From: Bacillota bacterium
Lineage (GTDB): Bacteria; Bacillota; Sulfobacillia; DUMF01
NCBI GenBank assembly: GCA_012840015.1
Contig: DUMF01000015.1
Span: 36,843 to 100,842, forward strand
DNA: 64,000 bases
Direction of reading: 5' to 3'
In this document: piece by piece, positions 62,504 through 64,000 of the stretch
Layout: every line of letters begins with the position of its first letter
Numbering within the stretch: position 1 is the stretch's first letter
Translations under genes and position numbers: made by a program
Notes under the pieces: generated by a model
Told to the model about the DNA's origin: nothing
Databases searched by the model: none
The model's input: the letters and a program-made list of their open reading frames with translations, nothing else

Positions 62504-62977
62504 TCAATACCAGAGGGCAATCGCAGCGAATGCACACCCCGCTTTACCCTCGACCCTGCATTCGGACGCCCGTGATATGATCTCCTTTAGTTTTAGACCC
62601 CGCGCCTTGAAACCTTCCCGGACCATCTCTCGCACAGTCCGCTCTGCCTCATCTGCGCCGCAATGACCCGAGTATTCCATTATGACTCCATAAGAGTTCG
62701 GCTCCTCGGCGATTCCCACTGCTATCCCTGCGCCAATTAGATCTCCAGGTACGTCGCTCACGATCGACGCGTACGCCGTTGGCACAAGAGAGCCCGGCGG
62801 TATAACGAGCTCCGGATCTAGTTTTGCTCCAGGAGGCAGAATGCTTGACACCCTGATGAGATTAAGATTCCCTATCCCTGCATCGAGTAAAGCAGCGTCA
62901 AAAGCGTTCAGCTCAGTGGCACCACAAGCCGATCCAGCTACCGGTTTAAATTTGGTAGGAGTAGGAAGAATATTCAT
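62504..62977 (-). CDS. pdaD: Pyruvoyl-dependent arginine decarboxylase
   Basis: A small enzyme, about 157 residues from ATG 62977, that makes agmatine from arginine using a pyruvoyl group formed by self-cleavage. Visible features are ILPTPTKFKPVAGSACGATE, the cleavage site RVSSILPPGA (between Ser44 and Ser45), LVPTAYASIVSD and the C-terminal KAGCAFAAIALWY. The open frame continues upstream to 63097, but a good promoter (63043-63015) lies inside that part, so the start must be downstream, at ATG 62989 or 62977. Archaeal homologues start close to the latter. It heads the polyamine cluster and lies divergent to a penicillin-binding protein gene. Confidence 0.92.
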   Translation of the reverse strand: MNILPTPTKFKPVAGSACGATELNAFDAALLDAGIGNLNLIRVSSILPPGAKLDPELVIPPGSLVPTAYASIVSDVPGDLIGAGIAVGIAEEPNSYGVIMEYSGHCGADEAERTVREMVREGFKARGLKLKEIISRASECRVEGKAGCAFAAIALWY

Positions 62978-63014
62978 TGGTGCGGTCATAACCTCCATTT
63001 CAAAGTACGAATGG

Positions 63015-63043
63015 ATTATACCAGAAGCGGTTGGCACCCTCAA
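63015..63043 (-). promoter_or_regulatory. Extended -10 promoter for the arginine decarboxylase
   Basis: On the minus strand TTGAGG (63043-63038) is followed after 17 bases by TATAAT (63020-63015), with TGG just upstream of the -10 (extended type). Transcription would begin near 63008, just upstream of a GGAGGTT site. Confidence 0.7.
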
Positions 63044-63067
63044 CACATCGTAGACTAATGGCATATT

Positions 63068-64000
63068 ATGGAATCCAGGCGAACGAATAAACGTCACTCA
63101 CAACGTGGATCCCTGGTACTCGCTGCAATCAGCACGATATTGCTGTTGGCAGTGCTAGCAGGGCTCGGTTTGTTTGTGGCTGTCGTGCTCACGCCTTTAC
63201 CCACGCCTGAAGTGCCCACCACCACACATGTGTATGACGCTTCTGGCGCCGTGGTGTCAAGTCTCTTTGTCCAGAACCGGATAGAAATCCCGTTCGCCGA
63301 AATGCCTCTTTCGCTAAGGCAGGCAGTCATAGCCGCTGAAGACAGTACCTTTTACACGCACCATGGCTTCAGCCTTAAATCAATCGCTCGAGCGCTCCTC
63401 CGTAACATAGAGGCACGCAAGATCGTGGAGGGGGGCAGCACAATAACACAGCAGCTCGCCAAAAACATGTTCCTCGGCCCCGAACGATCTCTCTCTCGAA
63501 AAGTACGCGAGGCTTTTTTGACCATAAACCTGGAAATGACCTATTCCAAGGACGAAATACTGGGTATGTATCTCAACCAGATCTATCTGGGCCATGGCAC
63601 GTACGGAGTAGAGGCGGCATCCCGGCACTACTTCGGAAAACCCACAAAGGAACTTACCCTGCCAGAATCGGCTCTGCTTGCGGGACTCATCAGGAGCCCC
63701 GAGAGGTACTCGCCCTTCAATTCGCTCAGGCTCGCCACGGAGCGGAGGAACTTCGTATTGGACAGGATGAATGAACTGGGAATGATAGATGCAGCCACGC
63801 TCACAAAAGCCAAGGCCACCCGGATTTCCGTCACGAAAAGGCCCCCACCCTCGCAAATGGCCCCCTATTTCGTGGATTACGTCATCTCTCAACTTAACGA
63901 GGTGGCGCCCGAAATCGTACCCCACATATACACCGGTGGTTACAGGATTCATACTTCGTTAGACTTGGAGATACAACGCGCAGCTGAGAAGGCCTTTACC
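63068..64000 (+). CDS. Class A penicillin-binding protein, GT51 domain (partial, continues past the window)
   Basis: The first 311 codons of a bifunctional peptidoglycan synthase are present and the frame is open at the window end. A basic N-terminus is followed by a membrane helix (about residues 18-40). The glycosyltransferase motifs are complete: AAEDSTFYTHHG with the catalytic Glu, GGSTITQQLAKN, RKVREAFLTINLE, and EILGMYLNQIYLGHGTYGVE. The segment GGYRIHTSLDLEIQRAAEKA at the end leads into the transpeptidase domain. The enzyme polymerises and cross-links cell-wall glycan outside the membrane. The ATG at 63068 has no ribosome site; a weak TTGGCA/ACTAAT promoter just upstream would make the transcript nearly leaderless. 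Confidence 0.93.
   Translation, partial: MESRRTNKRHSQRGSLVLAAISTILLLAVLAGLGLFVAVVLTPLPTPEVPTTTHVYDASGAVVSSLFVQNRIEIPFAEMPLSLRQAVIAAEDSTFYTHHGFSLKSIARALLRNIEARKIVEGGSTITQQLAKNMFLGPERSLSRKVREAFLTINLEMTYSKDEILGMYLNQIYLGHGTYGVEAASRHYFGKPTKELTLPESALLAGLIRSPERYSPFNSLRLATERRNFVLDRMNELGMIDAATLTKAKATRISVTKRPPPSQMAPYFVDYVISQLNEVAPEIVPHIYTGGYRIHTSLDLEIQRAAEKAFT

Overview
The window looks like chromosomal DNA of an anaerobic, Gram-positive-type member of the Bacillota, perhaps a thermophilic Clostridia/Moorella-like lineage. The evidence is the gene content and order: rho, fsa and a response regulator lie in the order of the Bacillus spo0F-fba-tal-rho region; a delta-like RpoE gene sits upstream of pyrG; there are SLH-domain surface proteins and an abundant-type S-layer gene. 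A tungsten-type aldehyde ferredoxin oxidoreductase, [FeFe]-hydrogenase maturases and lysine 2,3-aminomutase point to anaerobic fermentation. TTG and GTG starts with strong Shine-Dalgarno sequences are common. I saw no tRNA, rRNA, CRISPR array, IS element or prophage.

Layout. 1-2.4 kb: end of an unknown gene, then a WecA/TagO-type glycosyltransferase and UDP-GlcNAc 2-epimerase (cell-wall polymer initiation). 2.4-8.3 kb (minus): cysteine synthase-like enzyme, PIN protein, response regulator, zinc-ribbon protein, transaldolase, M20 peptidase, rho. 8.3-9.9 kb: SLH protein with its own terminator. 10.0-12.8 kb (minus): ferredoxin, aldehyde ferredoxin oxidoreductase, MoaD-like protein and a TM1266-type regulator. 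13.0-16.9 kb (plus): a MacB-type ABC exporter with an extracytoplasmic repeat protein in place of a MacA adaptor. 16.9-22.7 kb: HydG and a HydE-HydF fusion on the minus strand, divergent from a two-gene SufC-SufB iron-sulfur assembly system. 22.7-27.2 kb: M20 peptidase, a gene-poor stretch, then an ECF sigma / anti-sigma / PspC / LiaF-like envelope stress operon ending in a broken membrane-fusion-protein gene.

27.2-32.1 kb: threonine synthase, an AbgA-like amidohydrolase, superoxide dismutase, DUF1844 protein and a copper-amine-oxidase-N-domain surface protein. 32.2-37.7 kb (minus): complete oligopeptide transporter. 37.8-45.1 kb (minus): subtilase, SLH protein, and a major S-layer-like gene behind a strong promoter and a leader of about 245 nt. 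45.2-52.1 kb (minus): DUF1576 membrane protein, KamA, delta-like RpoE, metallo-beta-lactamase-fold hydrolase, CTP synthase, and a carboxyltransferase without a biotin domain. 52.3-58.9 kb: a divergent YchF-like NTPase, a DMT exporter, and a complete branched-chain amino acid (Liv) transporter. 58.9-63.0 kb (minus): arginine-centred polyamine cluster (pyruvoyl arginine decarboxylase, spermidine synthase, agmatinase, ArgRS). 63.1 kb to the end: start of a class A penicillin-binding protein.

Functional links: HydG and HydEF build the H-cluster and may draw on the adjacent SufCB system for Fe-S clusters; the AOR operon handles aldehyde/acid interconversion with ferredoxin; peptide and amino-acid uptake, several M20 peptidases, a secreted subtilase and KamA suggest an amino-acid/peptide-using lifestyle. 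The most unusual features are the single-chain HydE-HydF fusion, the TM1266-like gene in an AOR operon, the altered ArgRS HIGH motif, and the S-layer leader with a mini-ORF. All identifications come from reading motifs and recalling families; no database search was run.
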